In this document: piece by piece, positions 26,337 to 34,056 of the stretch
Layout of the letters: each line of letters starts with the position of its first letter
Position numbering within the stretch: the first letter of the stretch is position 1
Assembly: GCA_048264125.1 (NCBI GenBank)
Contig: JBLXDM010000003.1
Location: forward strand, 124,001 to 188,000
DNA length: 64,000 nucleotides
Reading direction: 5' to 3'
Source of the DNA: M1-B18 sp048264125
Lineage (GTDB): Bacteria; Bacillota; Clostridia; Peptostreptococcales; Natronincolaceae
Translations under genes and position numbers: made by a program
Notes under the pieces: generated by a model
Database searches by the model: none
The model's input: only the letters and a program-made list of their open reading frames with translations
Told to the model about the DNA's origin: nothing

Positions 26337-26510
26337 CTACTCACTTCCCCTATCTTTAAGGCAACCAGGTATAAAGCAGAAAAACCCCTTGCCTGTAAAC
26401 TTCCGAAAAGGGCAATTAAAGCATTTATGCTTTTTAAGTCTATCTTGAAATGCCTTTTCCTTTGCCACTTCTAACTTATCCATTTTAGACTTATGGCTTA
26501 TCTTTGGCAT
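26337..26510 (-). CDS. Small Cys-rich phage protein
   Basis: 57-aa basic protein starting MPKISHKSKMDKLEVAKEKA. Four cysteines in CFNCPFRKFTGKGFFCFIPGC suggest one zinc site. GAAGAAGGTG precedes the ATG, and the stop (26337) is just ahead of the recombinase start at 26335. Unknown function, probably nucleic-acid binding. Confidence 0.6.
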   Translation of the reverse strand: MPKISHKSKMDKLEVAKEKAFQDRLKKHKCFNCPFRKFTGKGFFCFIPGCLKDRGSE

Positions 26511-26535
26511 ATTTTCACCTTCTTCTGGAAGTATG

Positions 26536-26575
26536 AAAAAAGACCGACAGTTATATTAAACCGACAGTCTTTTTT
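26536..26575 (-). terminator. Terminator after the ArpU-like gene
   Basis: Outer stem AAAAAAGAC / GTCTTTTTT with an inner CGGTT/AACTG pairing, followed on the minus strand by the T run. Both inner arms carry the TGTCGG motif, so it may overlap a regulator site. Confidence 0.65.
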
Positions 26576-26636
26576 GCAGGAGGATTTTTTACTTTTCTAG
26601 TCATTATCATATTAACATGGATTATTTGTGCCTACA

Positions 26637-26664
26637 ACGACACAAAAACGACACGAAAACGACA
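26637..26664. repeat. Three helically phased ACGACA repeats
   Basis: ACGACA occurs at 26637, 26648 and 26659, one DNA turn (11 bp) apart. Two more CGACAG copies lie in the terminator at 26545-26566. The cluster lies immediately downstream of the ArpU-like gene and ahead of the late genes. A binding site for that regulator is inferred. Confidence 0.5.
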
Positions 26665-26667
26665 GAC

Positions 26668-27225
26668 TTAAAATAAATAGTCTAGCGCATCAGCTCCGAA
26701 GAGTAGTAATTGCAAATCGTTTACTAATCTGCCACGATGTCTTTGGATTGTTCTTGTAGATACATTATATTTTTCTGCTATTGCATCATTATCTGGACTG
26801 TTTCCGCTGAAATACCGCTCCTCAATGATATAAAAATACTGATCTTGCCTAATAGAATCAAGTGCCTTGTCTATTTTCCCTTTAAGCCATTGGCTCTTTT
26901 CCTTGGCCTTCTTATATCCTTCAACAATTTCTAAATGTTTCTCTTCGTGGCTGCCACTGCCTCCCCCAGAAGTATAAATTACGATATCCTTAGACCTTTC
27001 CTGAAGTCCATGTTCCTCAATAAACTGGATATCTTTTTCTTTTTGTTCTATGGCCTTAATTAACCCAAGATAACTGTATAATAATTTTTCAGTCTTTTGA
27101 TAGGGTGTGATATCATCCTTTTTTAAAAGTCTCTTTTTTTCTAATTCTCCGACCACCTCTTTGGCGGTTCTCTTTATAATTTTCTCTATATTAACCTTAT
27201 TACTCTCCTGTTTAGCTGCTCCCAT
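26668..27225 (-). CDS. ArpU-like late transcription regulator
   Basis: 185-aa protein with a sigma-70 region-4-like helix-turn-helix at the C-terminus (ERYFSGNSPDNDAIAEKYNVSTRTIQRHRGRLVNDL). The N-terminal half has coiled helices (YLGLIKAIEQKEKDIQFIEEHG) and a Gly/Ser turn, as in ArpU/RinA-type activators that turn on phage late genes. It sits between early and packaging modules, as expected. The second ATG (27225) has GGGAG at correct spacing. Confidence 0.7.
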   Translation of the reverse strand: MGAAKQESNKVNIEKIIKRTAKEVVGELEKKRLLKKDDITPYQKTEKLLYSYLGLIKAIEQKEKDIQFIEEHGLQERSKDIVIYTSGGGSGSHEEKHLEIVEGYKKAKEKSQWLKGKIDKALDSIRQDQYFYIIEERYFSGNSPDNDAIAEKYNVSTRTIQRHRGRLVNDLQLLLFGADALDYLF

Positions 27226-27249
27226 TTTCATTCTCCCTTCTGTTTTTCC

Positions 27250-27296
27250 TAAAAATAAAAGAGGACACCAAAGGTATTTAATAACCTAAGGTGTCC
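27250..27296 (-). terminator. Early-operon terminator
   Basis: GGACACC-TT-AGGT-N8-ACCT-TT-GGTGTCC stem with TCTTTTATTTTT after it on the minus strand. It separates the early operon from the ArpU-like gene. Confidence 0.75.
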
Positions 27297-27314
27297 GCCA
27301 GCGATCTGGTAGGA

Positions 27315-27491
27315 CTAATATGCTTTTTTTCTATCTCTCAGCGTGTAGTCGGTTTGAAGGTTCCCGTTGTGATTGTTGATTTCAATGTTTATGTAGTCCA
27401 GCTTACCTTCTTTTTCGGCTAAATCTAGTACACAACTTATAAAATTGTGTAGCTGCTGCTCAATCATTAGTCGTTTTTCTTTGTCCTCCAT
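27315..27491 (-). CDS. Small early phage protein
   Basis: 58-aa protein starting MEDKEKRLMIEQQLHNFIS and ending YTLRDRKKAY. It has a helix and then alternating strands (YINIEINNHNGNLQTDYTL). A good GGAGGG is 7 bases ahead of the ATG. Not recognised. Confidence 0.6.
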   Translation of the reverse strand: MEDKEKRLMIEQQLHNFISCVLDLAEKEGKLDYINIEINNHNGNLQTDYTLRDRKKAY

Positions 27492-27523
27492 TTAAGACCC
27501 TCCATTATTGATTTGGATATTGC

Positions 27524-27766
27524 TTATTTAGGACAATCCCTATTAGGGCCTCCCGGCTTATCTACTCTAACATCTTCTGGATTAACTCCATCTCCTGTTA
27601 CTTCAATTCTACCTTCGTCAAACCATTCTCCACCTTTGATTTCACCGTCTTTCGCTGGTGGAACAATACAATACTGATCGCAGCCATACAAATATTGAGC
27701 CCTACCAGTAATAATCCCCGAAAAACCAGTAATCTTGTCCTTAGCTTTTTTACCTAAATTAATCAT
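27524..27766 (-). CDS. Small conserved phage protein, SH3-like
   Basis: 80-aa protein of a type common in Firmicutes phages: KAKDKITGFSGIITGRAQYLYGCDQYCIVPP, then EWFDEGRIEV and the end KPGGPNRDCP. The GFSGIITG core looks like an SH3/KOW barrel. Function unknown; it overlaps nothing and lies 2 bases after the next small gene. Confidence 0.65.
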   Translation of the reverse strand: MINLGKKAKDKITGFSGIITGRAQYLYGCDQYCIVPPAKDGEIKGGEWFDEGRIEVTGDGVNPEDVRVDKPGGPNRDCPK

Positions 27767-27767
27767 T

Positions 27768-27905
27768 TTAATTCCCCCTTTTATTATTTGTTAACCTCAA
27801 GCAACTGTTTACATATTGGCAAGAGCATATGCTGCTTGAAGGTATTTCATCCTCTGGATATTTCAAAACCCAATCCATTTTTCCATAACAATGAGGTTTA
27901 TTCAC
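27768..27905 (-). CDS. Very small Cys-rich phage protein
   Basis: 45-aa GTG-start frame, MNKPHCYGKMDWVLKYPEDE..., with CSCQYVNSC near the end. AAGGAGG lies nine bases before the GTG, and the stop is one base before the next ATG. Four cysteines could bind one metal ion. Unknown function. Confidence 0.5.
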   Translation of the reverse strand: MNKPHCYGKMDWVLKYPEDEIPSSSICSCQYVNSCLRLTNNKRGN

Positions 27906-27937
27906 TACCGTCTACCTCCTTCCCAATAAAGGCTAAT

Positions 27938-28117
27938 TTATAAAATTCCTGATAACACCGTCCTTTCATTCTCCTCAATTTCCATGTCTAACTCAATAAT
28001 TCTATTGATCAACCGCCGTCTATAGAGTATTTCATCTGTGGTGCTGGGGTGCTTTTTCTGCAGCTCCACAAGCTCCTGCTCCTTGGTGTCTCTTTCCCTT
28101 CTCAACCCTTCTAACAT
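27938..28117 (-). CDS. Small helical phage protein
   Basis: 59-aa charged protein, MLEGLRRERDTKEQELVELQKKH then RRRLINRIIELDMEIEENE. It looks like a helical hairpin with heptads, so a dimeric coiled coil is likely. GGGGG is nine bases ahead of the ATG. Not recognised. Confidence 0.6.
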   Translation of the reverse strand: MLEGLRRERDTKEQELVELQKKHPSTTDEILYRRRLINRIIELDMEIEENERTVLSGIL

Positions 28118-28197
28118 ACTACTGCCCCCTTAGAACTTTTTGTGCATCCTTGAAACCCTCAAATCCAATTTCTTTAAGCCTTTGCCGGATGAATTCA

Positions 28198-28770
28198 TTA
28201 GGTCTCTATGTCATTCCTAAACCGTTGGGCCATGGCAGCAACCTGTATTAACTCAGCACAAGCTTTTCTGGAACGATCCATTAGATATTTGGCGGCTTCC
28301 TTTGCATCCTCATTTTCATTTCTCTTAACATTTTTCCAAACAACTTCCAGCTCAAGCTTTAGCTTTGCTATTTCCTCCATGAATTCGTCAAATTCTTCAA
28401 GTATAACGGCATATCCATGATGGGCTGTACACATTTTGGGGAACTTTTTTTCAGCAGATGCTAATTCTAAGATAACTAACCAATTTACTCCACTAACTAA
28501 ATCTGCATCTTTAAGCTCGTATAAATTTGCTTTTTCAACTAACTGATGCAATGTTTCAAATCGCAAGTCAGGTCTTTTGGTTTCAACCAAGGCGACTATT
28601 CTATCTTCTAGCTCATCAAGTATATATCCATGAGTAACATCTTCCTCTACGAATTTATATCTCACTGCTAAGTCCCTCCTTTTTCTACTTCTGCAGTTTA
28701 GACAACTATGCTCTCCACAGCCTCCATGCGGACATAAAATGCACTCTGAACAATCTAAGCATTTAGACAT
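28198..28770 (-). CDS. MazG-like phage protein with Cys-rich N-terminus
   Basis: 190-aa protein. Residues 1-30 have nine cysteines (CLDCSECILCPHGGCGEHSC..CRSRKRR), a double metal knuckle. The second half has HHGYAVILEEFDEFMEEI and later KACAELIQVAAMAQRF, the helix pair seen in all-alpha NTP pyrophosphatases of phages, where EExxE binds magnesium; here EEFDEFMEE fits. An action on nucleotide pools is inferred. GGAGGG selects 28770 rather than a start 11 codons upstream. Confidence 0.55.
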   Translation of the reverse strand: MSKCLDCSECILCPHGGCGEHSCLNCRSRKRRDLAVRYKFVEEDVTHGYILDELEDRIVALVETKRPDLRFETLHQLVEKANLYELKDADLVSGVNWLVILELASAEKKFPKMCTAHHGYAVILEEFDEFMEEIAKLKLELEVVWKNVKRNENEDAKEAAKYLMDRSRKACAELIQVAAMAQRFRNDIET

Positions 28771-28799
28771 TTCTACTCCCTCCTTCGCAATGATTTTGG

Positions 28800-29090
28800 T
28801 CATTCCTGAAGATGTATAGTTTCAATAACCTCAATTTCATCAAGATTTAAACCAAAACCAAAATTACCTAATGATACATCGTCCTTGAAATCTTCGAACT
28901 CGTCATATTCATCTACAAAGCCGTTATCCCATAAACCCCCGATAAATTTTGATAAATCTTCATCGCCTTCTATGCCTAAAAGAGTCCAATTCCCAAGGCT
29001 AGAACATAGTAATAAGACTTTTCCTTCTAGTGGCTTATGCCATTCCTCTGTAGGCCTCATTAACTTACCCTTTACTATTTTAAATCCCAT
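28800..29090 (-). CDS. Small acidic phage protein
   Basis: 96-aa protein starting MGFKIVKGKLMRPTEEWH, with GKVLLLCSSLGNWTLLGIEG and an acidic C-terminus (DEYDEFEDFKDD). AAGGAGGG seven bases upstream fixes the ATG at 29090. Not recognised. Confidence 0.55.
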   Translation of the reverse strand: MGFKIVKGKLMRPTEEWHKPLEGKVLLLCSSLGNWTLLGIEGDEDLSKFIGGLWDNGFVDEYDEFEDFKDDVSLGNFGFGLNLDEIEVIETIHLQE

Positions 29091-29128
29091 TGTCTTTCCC
29101 TCCTTCGTAATAATATTGTGATGCAACA

Positions 29129-30067
29129 TTAAATCACTTTTAACTGCTCGTACTTTTCTCCTGTCTCAGCTTTCTTTGTTTCTCCTATAATGCCATTCTC
29201 GTACAACCTGTACGGCACTTGGATATAATCCAATATTTTACCTATCCCTAGATTTTCAATGCAGTATTTATATTGCTTTGGGTGACTGACCGCCATTCTT
29301 TGGAATCTATTAGGAAAACCTTCAAGATGCACCCCAAACATGCAAAACATACAACCTGTTCTTTTGTAACCTTTATCATAAATACTTGCATATTGCAGAT
29401 TAAAAACTTTTATATATTCCCATATATCTTTTTCTTTCCAGAATCCTATAGGCATCGATTTTGGTTTTTTGCTGTCAAAAGAATTGCAACCCGTTTTTTT
29501 ATAACCTGTTTCTCTTTGTCCTCCCTCGCTAGCCATAGTGCCTATAAAAGGTTTCAATTTTGTTTTTTTCTCAAACTCTTTGAAGGGTTCTTTCTTCATC
29601 ATTAAGCAGCATTTATCAGATATTTTAAAAGGCGATTCTAAAAGAAATTTATATTTTTGGTCGTTTCCAAAATCATGTTGCCCGTTCATTTTTTTAATTG
29701 CCCATTCGCTGCCTTTTCTTGCATATTCTATAGCCAATGCTGTTTCTTTACTTATTACCGGATAACCGTATTCTTTAATTACTTCATCAAATTTCTTTTT
29801 AGGTCTTACAGTAATAACATTTTCTATTGTTTTTACAAACTCTCTTATTTCTGGATATTCAAGCCCTGTGTCTACAAATACTGCTGACACATGAGGGTAT
29901 ATGCTTCTTACTAGGTCTAATAATACTGTGCTATCTTTGCCTCCACTAAAACTGACATATACATCACCATCCCAATGTTCATACCATGCAATTATCCTTC
30001 TCTTAGACATTTCGATTTTTACTTCTAAGGGTAGAGATTGCTTTTGTTTAAGCTGCCATTGCTCCAT
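29129..30067 (-). CDS. PAPS reductase-like PP-loop protein
   Basis: 312-aa protein of the phosphoadenosine phosphosulfate reductase superfamily. The PP-loop SFSGGKDSTVLL is at residues 39-50; VDTGLEYPEIREF and later KRTGCMFCMFG (a CxxC pair) and RFQRMA follow. Phage members of this family are not sulfate reducers with a full pathway; they have been tied to DNA phosphorothioation-like or IbrA-type functions. No Dnd or IbrB partner is adjacent, so the substrate is open. It ends the small-protein cluster. Confidence 0.75.
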   Translation of the reverse strand: MEQWQLKQKQSLPLEVKIEMSKRRIIAWYEHWDGDVYVSFSGGKDSTVLLDLVRSIYPHVSAVFVDTGLEYPEIREFVKTIENVITVRPKKKFDEVIKEYGYPVISKETALAIEYARKGSEWAIKKMNGQHDFGNDQKYKFLLESPFKISDKCCLMMKKEPFKEFEKKTKLKPFIGTMASEGGQRETGYKKTGCNSFDSKKPKSMPIGFWKEKDIWEYIKVFNLQYASIYDKGYKRTGCMFCMFGVHLEGFPNRFQRMAVSHPKQYKYCIENLGIGKILDYIQVPYRLYENGIIGETKKAETGEKYEQLKVI

Positions 30068-30166
30068 CTTTCACCACCTCACAATGTCGCATGATAACCA
30101 TTCTACGCAATCAGCGTAATTCCTAACTCCATGCAGCAAGTGTATTCATTTGAAATGTTGCATTTC

Positions 30167-30718
30167 TCAACTTTGCATGGCATTTGCTTCGGCCTCCTTC
30201 TTAAATCTTAGTTCAATCTCAAGCCATTCCGTTTCTTTGATCGGCTTAAGTGAATCACTATGTCTTTCAGATAAATCGCCAGTGCTGTTTACCACATAGT
30301 ACTTATCAAATCTCTTGTTAAGGTTAAATCCAACTCTCTCAATTACATTAAGACCTGCATCGTCCTTAAAGGCCCACCAGTCGTATTTAGTGAGATTATT
30401 TCTTTTCAACAAGTCTAAGTAAGCTTTATTAATTGCTGAATTTTTTCTAGCCGCCGTTGTTGTGACCATCTTAGTTGTCCCGTCTGCGTTCTTGATTTCT
30501 CTTGTGCGTGGCTTAGAAAATTCACTTTTTCTTTTTACAGGCTCCCCAACTATCTCTAACACGTAGGTTTGCAATAAAAGATTTTCTTTATCAATACCCA
30601 AATCAGTCATAAATTGGATTAGCTCTTGATTTTCATGCCAAGGCTTTTTCCAATTGAACATATTTTCAGCCGCTTTATGCCACTTGGAGCCTTTGATTAT
30701 TTCATAAAAATATGACAT
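30167..30718 (-). CDS. Conserved phage protein of unknown function
   Basis: 183-aa protein, not recognised. Many aromatic and basic residues (KGSKWHKAAENMFNWKKPW, YDWWAFKDDAGLNV) and a repeated lysine-rich middle. GGGAGGG precedes the ATG. Position between the PAPS-like and Cys-rich genes suggests an early function in DNA metabolism. Confidence 0.5.
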   Translation of the reverse strand: MSYFYEIIKGSKWHKAAENMFNWKKPWHENQELIQFMTDLGIDKENLLLQTYVLEIVGEPVKRKSEFSKPRTREIKNADGTTKMVTTTAARKNSAINKAYLDLLKRNNLTKYDWWAFKDDAGLNVIERVGFNLNKRFDKYYVVNSTGDLSERHSDSLKPIKETEWLEIELRFKKEAEANAMQS

Positions 30719-30779
30719 TATTACACCCTCCCCTTAATATCTATTCTCTTGCCACTACCCACCATTTTGCTACTTAACT

Positions 30780-30983
30780 TTATAGCCTTCCGAATACTGT
30801 TTTTGCATATTTTCTCATGTTTTCAGGATGATTAGGATTTAATGCTACTGGATGTGCTTCACCTTTTTTATCAACACAACCATTAGGACAAGCCGAATAT
30901 CCACCATCTTCAAAATGCTCATATGCCTGATAGGGTTCGTCACCTTCCCAATTACACTTATCACAAATCCATTTTTCCATCAT
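30780..30983 (-). CDS. Small zinc-ribbon phage protein
   Basis: 67-aa protein. ICDKCNWEG and SACPNGC form a CxxC..CxxxC zinc ribbon; the rest (HPVALNPNHPENMRKYAKTVFG) is helical. GAAGGAG is placed for the ATG at 30983. Unknown function. Confidence 0.6.
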   Translation of the reverse strand: MMEKWICDKCNWEGDEPYQAYEHFEDGGYSACPNGCVDKKGEAHPVALNPNHPENMRKYAKTVFGRL

Positions 30984-31041
30984 TTTCACTCCTTCGTTTA
31001 ATCGCCAACCAATAAAGCTGGCTTAGATTTTGGTATACGTC

Positions 31042-31908
31042 TTAAACTGCTACTTTTACTCCCCTTCGCTTAAGTTCATTCATCAATACTTTTGTGCTTG
31101 TATTCTTAATCTTTTCTATCCTGTCAATATACTCTTGGGGTTTACGGTCTTTTGCTTTTCGTCTTATTTTGAAATCCTCTTCAGTAGCATCAAACAATTC
31201 AAAATCAGCTATGTTTCTAAACTCTGTATCATTCAAAATTACCCACCACATATTATTGATATTGTGATATACCTTACCTCTCATAAGTCGCCCATTCCAA
31301 TGCCTAAAGTATTTTATCTGTCCGTTATATATAGTTTTCTTGTCTCTATCAGTATTGTTGTACTTTCCTTCACATGTAGTACCATCTAAATCTGATAGAC
31401 TAAAACTTATATCTTTTTGTGGATGATGCCAACACTTTACAAAATTATCCTTTATTTCATCTTCAGATTTTTTATAAATTGGCTCCGTGCCGTTAGCAAT
31501 TTCATATCCTAGTTTTTCAAGAAACTCTCCCATTTTTTTAGTTTCGTTGATCCACATAAGTTTCATTTGATATGGCATTTTTAAAAATTTATCGAAGTCA
31601 TATTCCCCACTTTTTTTTCCTTCCAAACTCTTTTCGTAATAAAATTCTATTATAAATCCTCTAGGGTACTTATCCGATTTAAATTTTAAATCACCTTTTG
31701 AACCTCTGAATCTACCTTTTCGTATAATTTTTTGGATTGTTTTATCAATCTCAACCTCAAAATCTCTATCTTTCATAAAGTTAATAAGTCTGTGGAATAT
31801 AGGGTAATGAGACCAATCGTTTCCAAATGAGTCTTTTTTCTCATTTGTGTCATTTATAAAAATAAAGTTTGCTGATGATTTATTTATGCTATAAAAATAT
31901 CCCTTCAT
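31042..31908 (-). CDS. Conserved phage/plasmid protein of unknown function
   Basis: 288-aa protein beginning MKGYFYSINKSSANFIFIND. The central part has FRGSKGDLKFKSDKYPRGFIIEFYYEK, a beta-rich domain, and the C-terminus TSTKVLMNELKRRGVKVAV resembles a regulatory tail of the Lsr2/ArsR kind but is not diagnostic. Alternating strands with many Lys and Asp. No function assigned. Confidence 0.5.
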   Translation of the reverse strand: MKGYFYSINKSSANFIFINDTNEKKDSFGNDWSHYPIFHRLINFMKDRDFEVEIDKTIQKIIRKGRFRGSKGDLKFKSDKYPRGFIIEFYYEKSLEGKKSGEYDFDKFLKMPYQMKLMWINETKKMGEFLEKLGYEIANGTEPIYKKSEDEIKDNFVKCWHHPQKDISFSLSDLDGTTCEGKYNNTDRDKKTIYNGQIKYFRHWNGRLMRGKVYHNINNMWWVILNDTEFRNIADFELFDATEEDFKIRRKAKDRKPQEYIDRIEKIKNTSTKVLMNELKRRGVKVAV

Positions 31909-32044
31909 TTTTCATTCCCCTTTCATTTCAAATTTACTTTTGCAGCTGATTGAGCTAGTAGATTATCTTCTTGCGTTATATGTTTATCACCCATTAAGCC
32001 TACAAAAATATTCTCTAGTATCTGATATTGCAATTTGATCCAAT

Positions 32045-32495
32045 TTACAGCACCTCCATTATGCTGCTTACTTTCGATCTACAACTTAAATTACTTGCCT
32101 CTAAACCATCTTCACATATCTCCGGTAGATTGGCTCTAACCAATGCCTCTGCGAATGGTGGCGGTACTGCATTTCCGCATCTGGCAACTTGCGCTGTCTT
32201 TGGGTAGACTTTTGCCTGTGTAGTCCCTATCGATAATATAATCCTCCGGGAAGCCTTGGGCCTTAAATAGCTCATGAGGCTCTAACATCCTCATACCTAT
32301 GTCTATAATCTGATATTCCTGCCCTTGGACGGTTACAATGCCAAACCTATCTTTGGTCGTTATAGTCCTTAGTGGTTCGTCAAGCCTTTGGCCTACATCA
32401 TCACCGTTGCCATAGTAAGTCATCAAAAATGTTCTGACCTCTCCTATGTGACCTGGACTGGCTACTATAGTCCTAACTGAACCAGCTCTCTCATT
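32045..32495 (-). pseudogene. Remnant of a DNA cytosine-C5 methyltransferase
   Basis: Only the C-terminal third is left. Minus-strand frame one reads RTITTKDRFGIVTV, QIIDIGMRMLEPHELFKAQGFP and DYIIDRDYTGK; the text then continues in the next frame as VYPKTAQVARCGNAVPPPFAEALVRANLP, the end of the target-recognition region and motif X. The break lies in an AAAA run at 32210-32213, a one-base insertion. The catalytic PCQ motif is missing and a TAA closes the frame at 32496, so it is inactive unless the reads are wrong. Confidence 0.8.
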
Positions 32496-32504
32496 TTATT
32501 CCCT

Positions 32505-32912
32505 TTACCTCTCTCCATCCGGCACCTCACATAATCCTTTATTGGTATATCTCGTAACTTTGGTAGGATCAAATGGCTTTTCACATTTTGGACAAATCGG
32601 CAGCATTCCGCTAAAGTATTTGCTTTGCATATTTCTGAAATGATTTAATTTAATTTTTTTATTAAATAATGCAGCTACTTCATCGGCATAAGTATTTCTT
32701 TGCTCTTTTAATCTTTTTATCTCTTTATTCAGTTCTTCACCTATCTCAGCTATACGAAGCATTGCATCAAATGGCTGGATATACGCATTACACTTGGTGC
32801 ATTGGATTAATCTATTTGTTGTATCAATGCAATAAGTAGGAGGATTGCATTTGCAAATCCTTTGACTGTTTCGATTAATGCTTAATATTTTGAAATCCAA
32901 TATTTTACTCAT
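32505..32912 (-). CDS. Phage zinc-binding protein
   Basis: 135-aa protein. C..C pairs occur twice (RICKCNPPTYCIDTTNRLIQCTKC and ICPKCEKPFD), separated by a helical EELNKEIKRLKEQRNTYADEV. AGGAGGGAGG precedes the ATG at 32912; a longer frame upstream overlaps the next gene in another frame. Probably a nucleic-acid or protein-binding early protein. Confidence 0.55.
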   Translation of the reverse strand: MSKILDFKILSINRNSQRICKCNPPTYCIDTTNRLIQCTKCNAYIQPFDAMLRIAEIGEELNKEIKRLKEQRNTYADEVAALFNKKIKLNHFRNMQSKYFSGMLPICPKCEKPFDPTKVTRYTNKGLCEVPDGER

Positions 32913-33054
32913 TTGTACCTCCCTCCTGGAACTCCATCCCACAATAAGGGCAGAAAATTGGATCGTGGAATAGTTCGTTATCCATGTAAAACTCACAATC
33001 ACATTCCTTACAGGTAAACTTTTTAAGCTCAGCATATTCGCTCATACTACTCAT
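32905..33054 (-). CDS. Small rubredoxin-like zinc ribbon protein
   Basis: 46-49 aa (ATG at 33054 or 33045). FTCKECDCEFY and FCPYCGMEF form two knuckles of one zinc ribbon. Its stop overlaps the start of the 135-aa zinc protein by 8 bp. Function unknown. Confidence 0.6.
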   Translation of the reverse strand: MSSMSEYAELKKFTCKECDCEFYMDNELFHDPIFCPYCGMEFQEGGTNE

Positions 33055-33058
33055 AGCT

Positions 33059-33331
33059 TTACAGCTCTTTTATAAGCTTAAAAACCTGCTTATAATTCAA
33101 CTCTGCCTTTTCCAGCTCAATAATAGCTGAATCAACATCATCACCAATGGCAAAATTAAATCTATTCTGAGCCACCGCTAGCCTAATCTTGACTTTTTCG
33201 AGTTCTTCTCGTGGATCAGTCTTTATTCTGCATAAATCTATGCCAGCTGCTATCAATTCCCTGAGGTCCATTCCCTGCTCTAATGCCATGTTAGATATGG
33301 TATCGCTAAGTTCCCAACTAAACTTTTCCAT
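33059..33331 (-). CDS. Small helical phage protein
   Basis: 90-aa protein starting MEKFSWELSDTISNMALEQGMDLRELIAAG, followed by heptads (REELEKVKIRLAVAQ..., SAIIELEKAELNYKQVFKLIKEL). AAGGAGG is placed for 33331. Helical hairpin likely; unknown function. Confidence 0.55.
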   Translation of the reverse strand: MEKFSWELSDTISNMALEQGMDLRELIAAGIDLCRIKTDPREELEKVKIRLAVAQNRFNFAIGDDVDSAIIELEKAELNYKQVFKLIKEL

Positions 33332-33345
33332 GTTAACCTCCTTCA

Positions 33346-34056
33346 TTAACCCAGCCTATGGTTTAGGCTATTGCCCCTGATTTCCACCAGCATTCCTTTT
33401 GTCATTTCAATTATCCGGCTTCCGATAGCCTCATCGTAATCTAATAAATCTTCTGTGTACTTTTCAGTGGATATAATAACCGGCAGTCGTTTAAGATATC
33501 TGTAATTGATTATTTCAAAGAGTATTCTGTGATCAGTTTCTCTGATGTTGCCTTTGTATAAATCATCAATTACCAGCACATCAGCCCTTTTATACTTAGA
33601 TATAAGATTTTGATAGCTTAATTCGTCTATAATAACCTGTTTGAGCAATGTTATTGCTTCCACATACGGCATATACAACACAGGAACAGTTTTACTTCGC
33701 ATTAGATTATTTGCAATAGCTATGCTCAAATGTGTCTTTCCCACGCCTGACCTACCCATAAAAGCAATAGAATTATTTTTAGTTTTTAAAATTTCATCAA
33801 AGCCTCGAACATATTTCATTGCAAGGTATTTGGCATCCTTGATGTGTTCATCCTTGCCTTTTATATCAAAATTGGAGAAGCTATATTGTTGATATGCCTC
33901 AGATATCTCCGAGTTAGCGATTATGTTTTCCTGCTTTCTGACTTCCCTACATTTGCAAAATTTAGCCGAATTAGTTTCACGGTTGATGATCACGCCATCT
34001 ATGCAGCCATGAGGACACTTAGAAGAGTCCTGTGTATTCTCCTGCTGATTCATCAT
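33346..34056 (-). CDS. DnaC-like helicase loader
   Basis: 236-aa AAA+ ATPase that loads the replicative helicase. Residues 14-36 hold a zinc-binding CPHGC...KFCKCR cluster, Walker A is GRSGVGKT (101-108), Walker B VLVIDDL, with a sensor in VIISTEKY and an Arg finger in SRI. It overlaps the DnaD-like gene by 38 bp if the ATG pair at 34053-34056 is used; longer starts lack a ribosome site. Replication pair with the initiator. Confidence 0.82.
   Translation of the reverse strand: MMNQQENTQDSSKCPHGCIDGVIINRETNSAKFCKCREVRKQENIIANSEISEAYQQYSFSNFDIKGKDEHIKDAKYLAMKYVRGFDEILKTKNNSIAFMGRSGVGKTHLSIAIANNLMRSKTVPVLYMPYVEAITLLKQVIIDELSYQNLISKYKRADVLVIDDLYKGNIRETDHRILFEIINYRYLKRLPVIISTEKYTEDLLDYDEAIGSRIIEMTKGMLVEIRGNSLNHRLG

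Noticed and set aside
28119..28199. Frame reading NEFIRQRLKEIGFEGFKDAQKVLRGQ
   Set aside because: Looks like coding sequence, but no start codon; perhaps a remnant or a shifted end of the MazG-like gene.
30103..30183. 27-codon Cys-rich frame (MPCKVEKCNISNEYTCC)
   Set aside because: Resembles a small phage zinc protein, but it stops early and the neighbour frame continues the likeness; probably broken.
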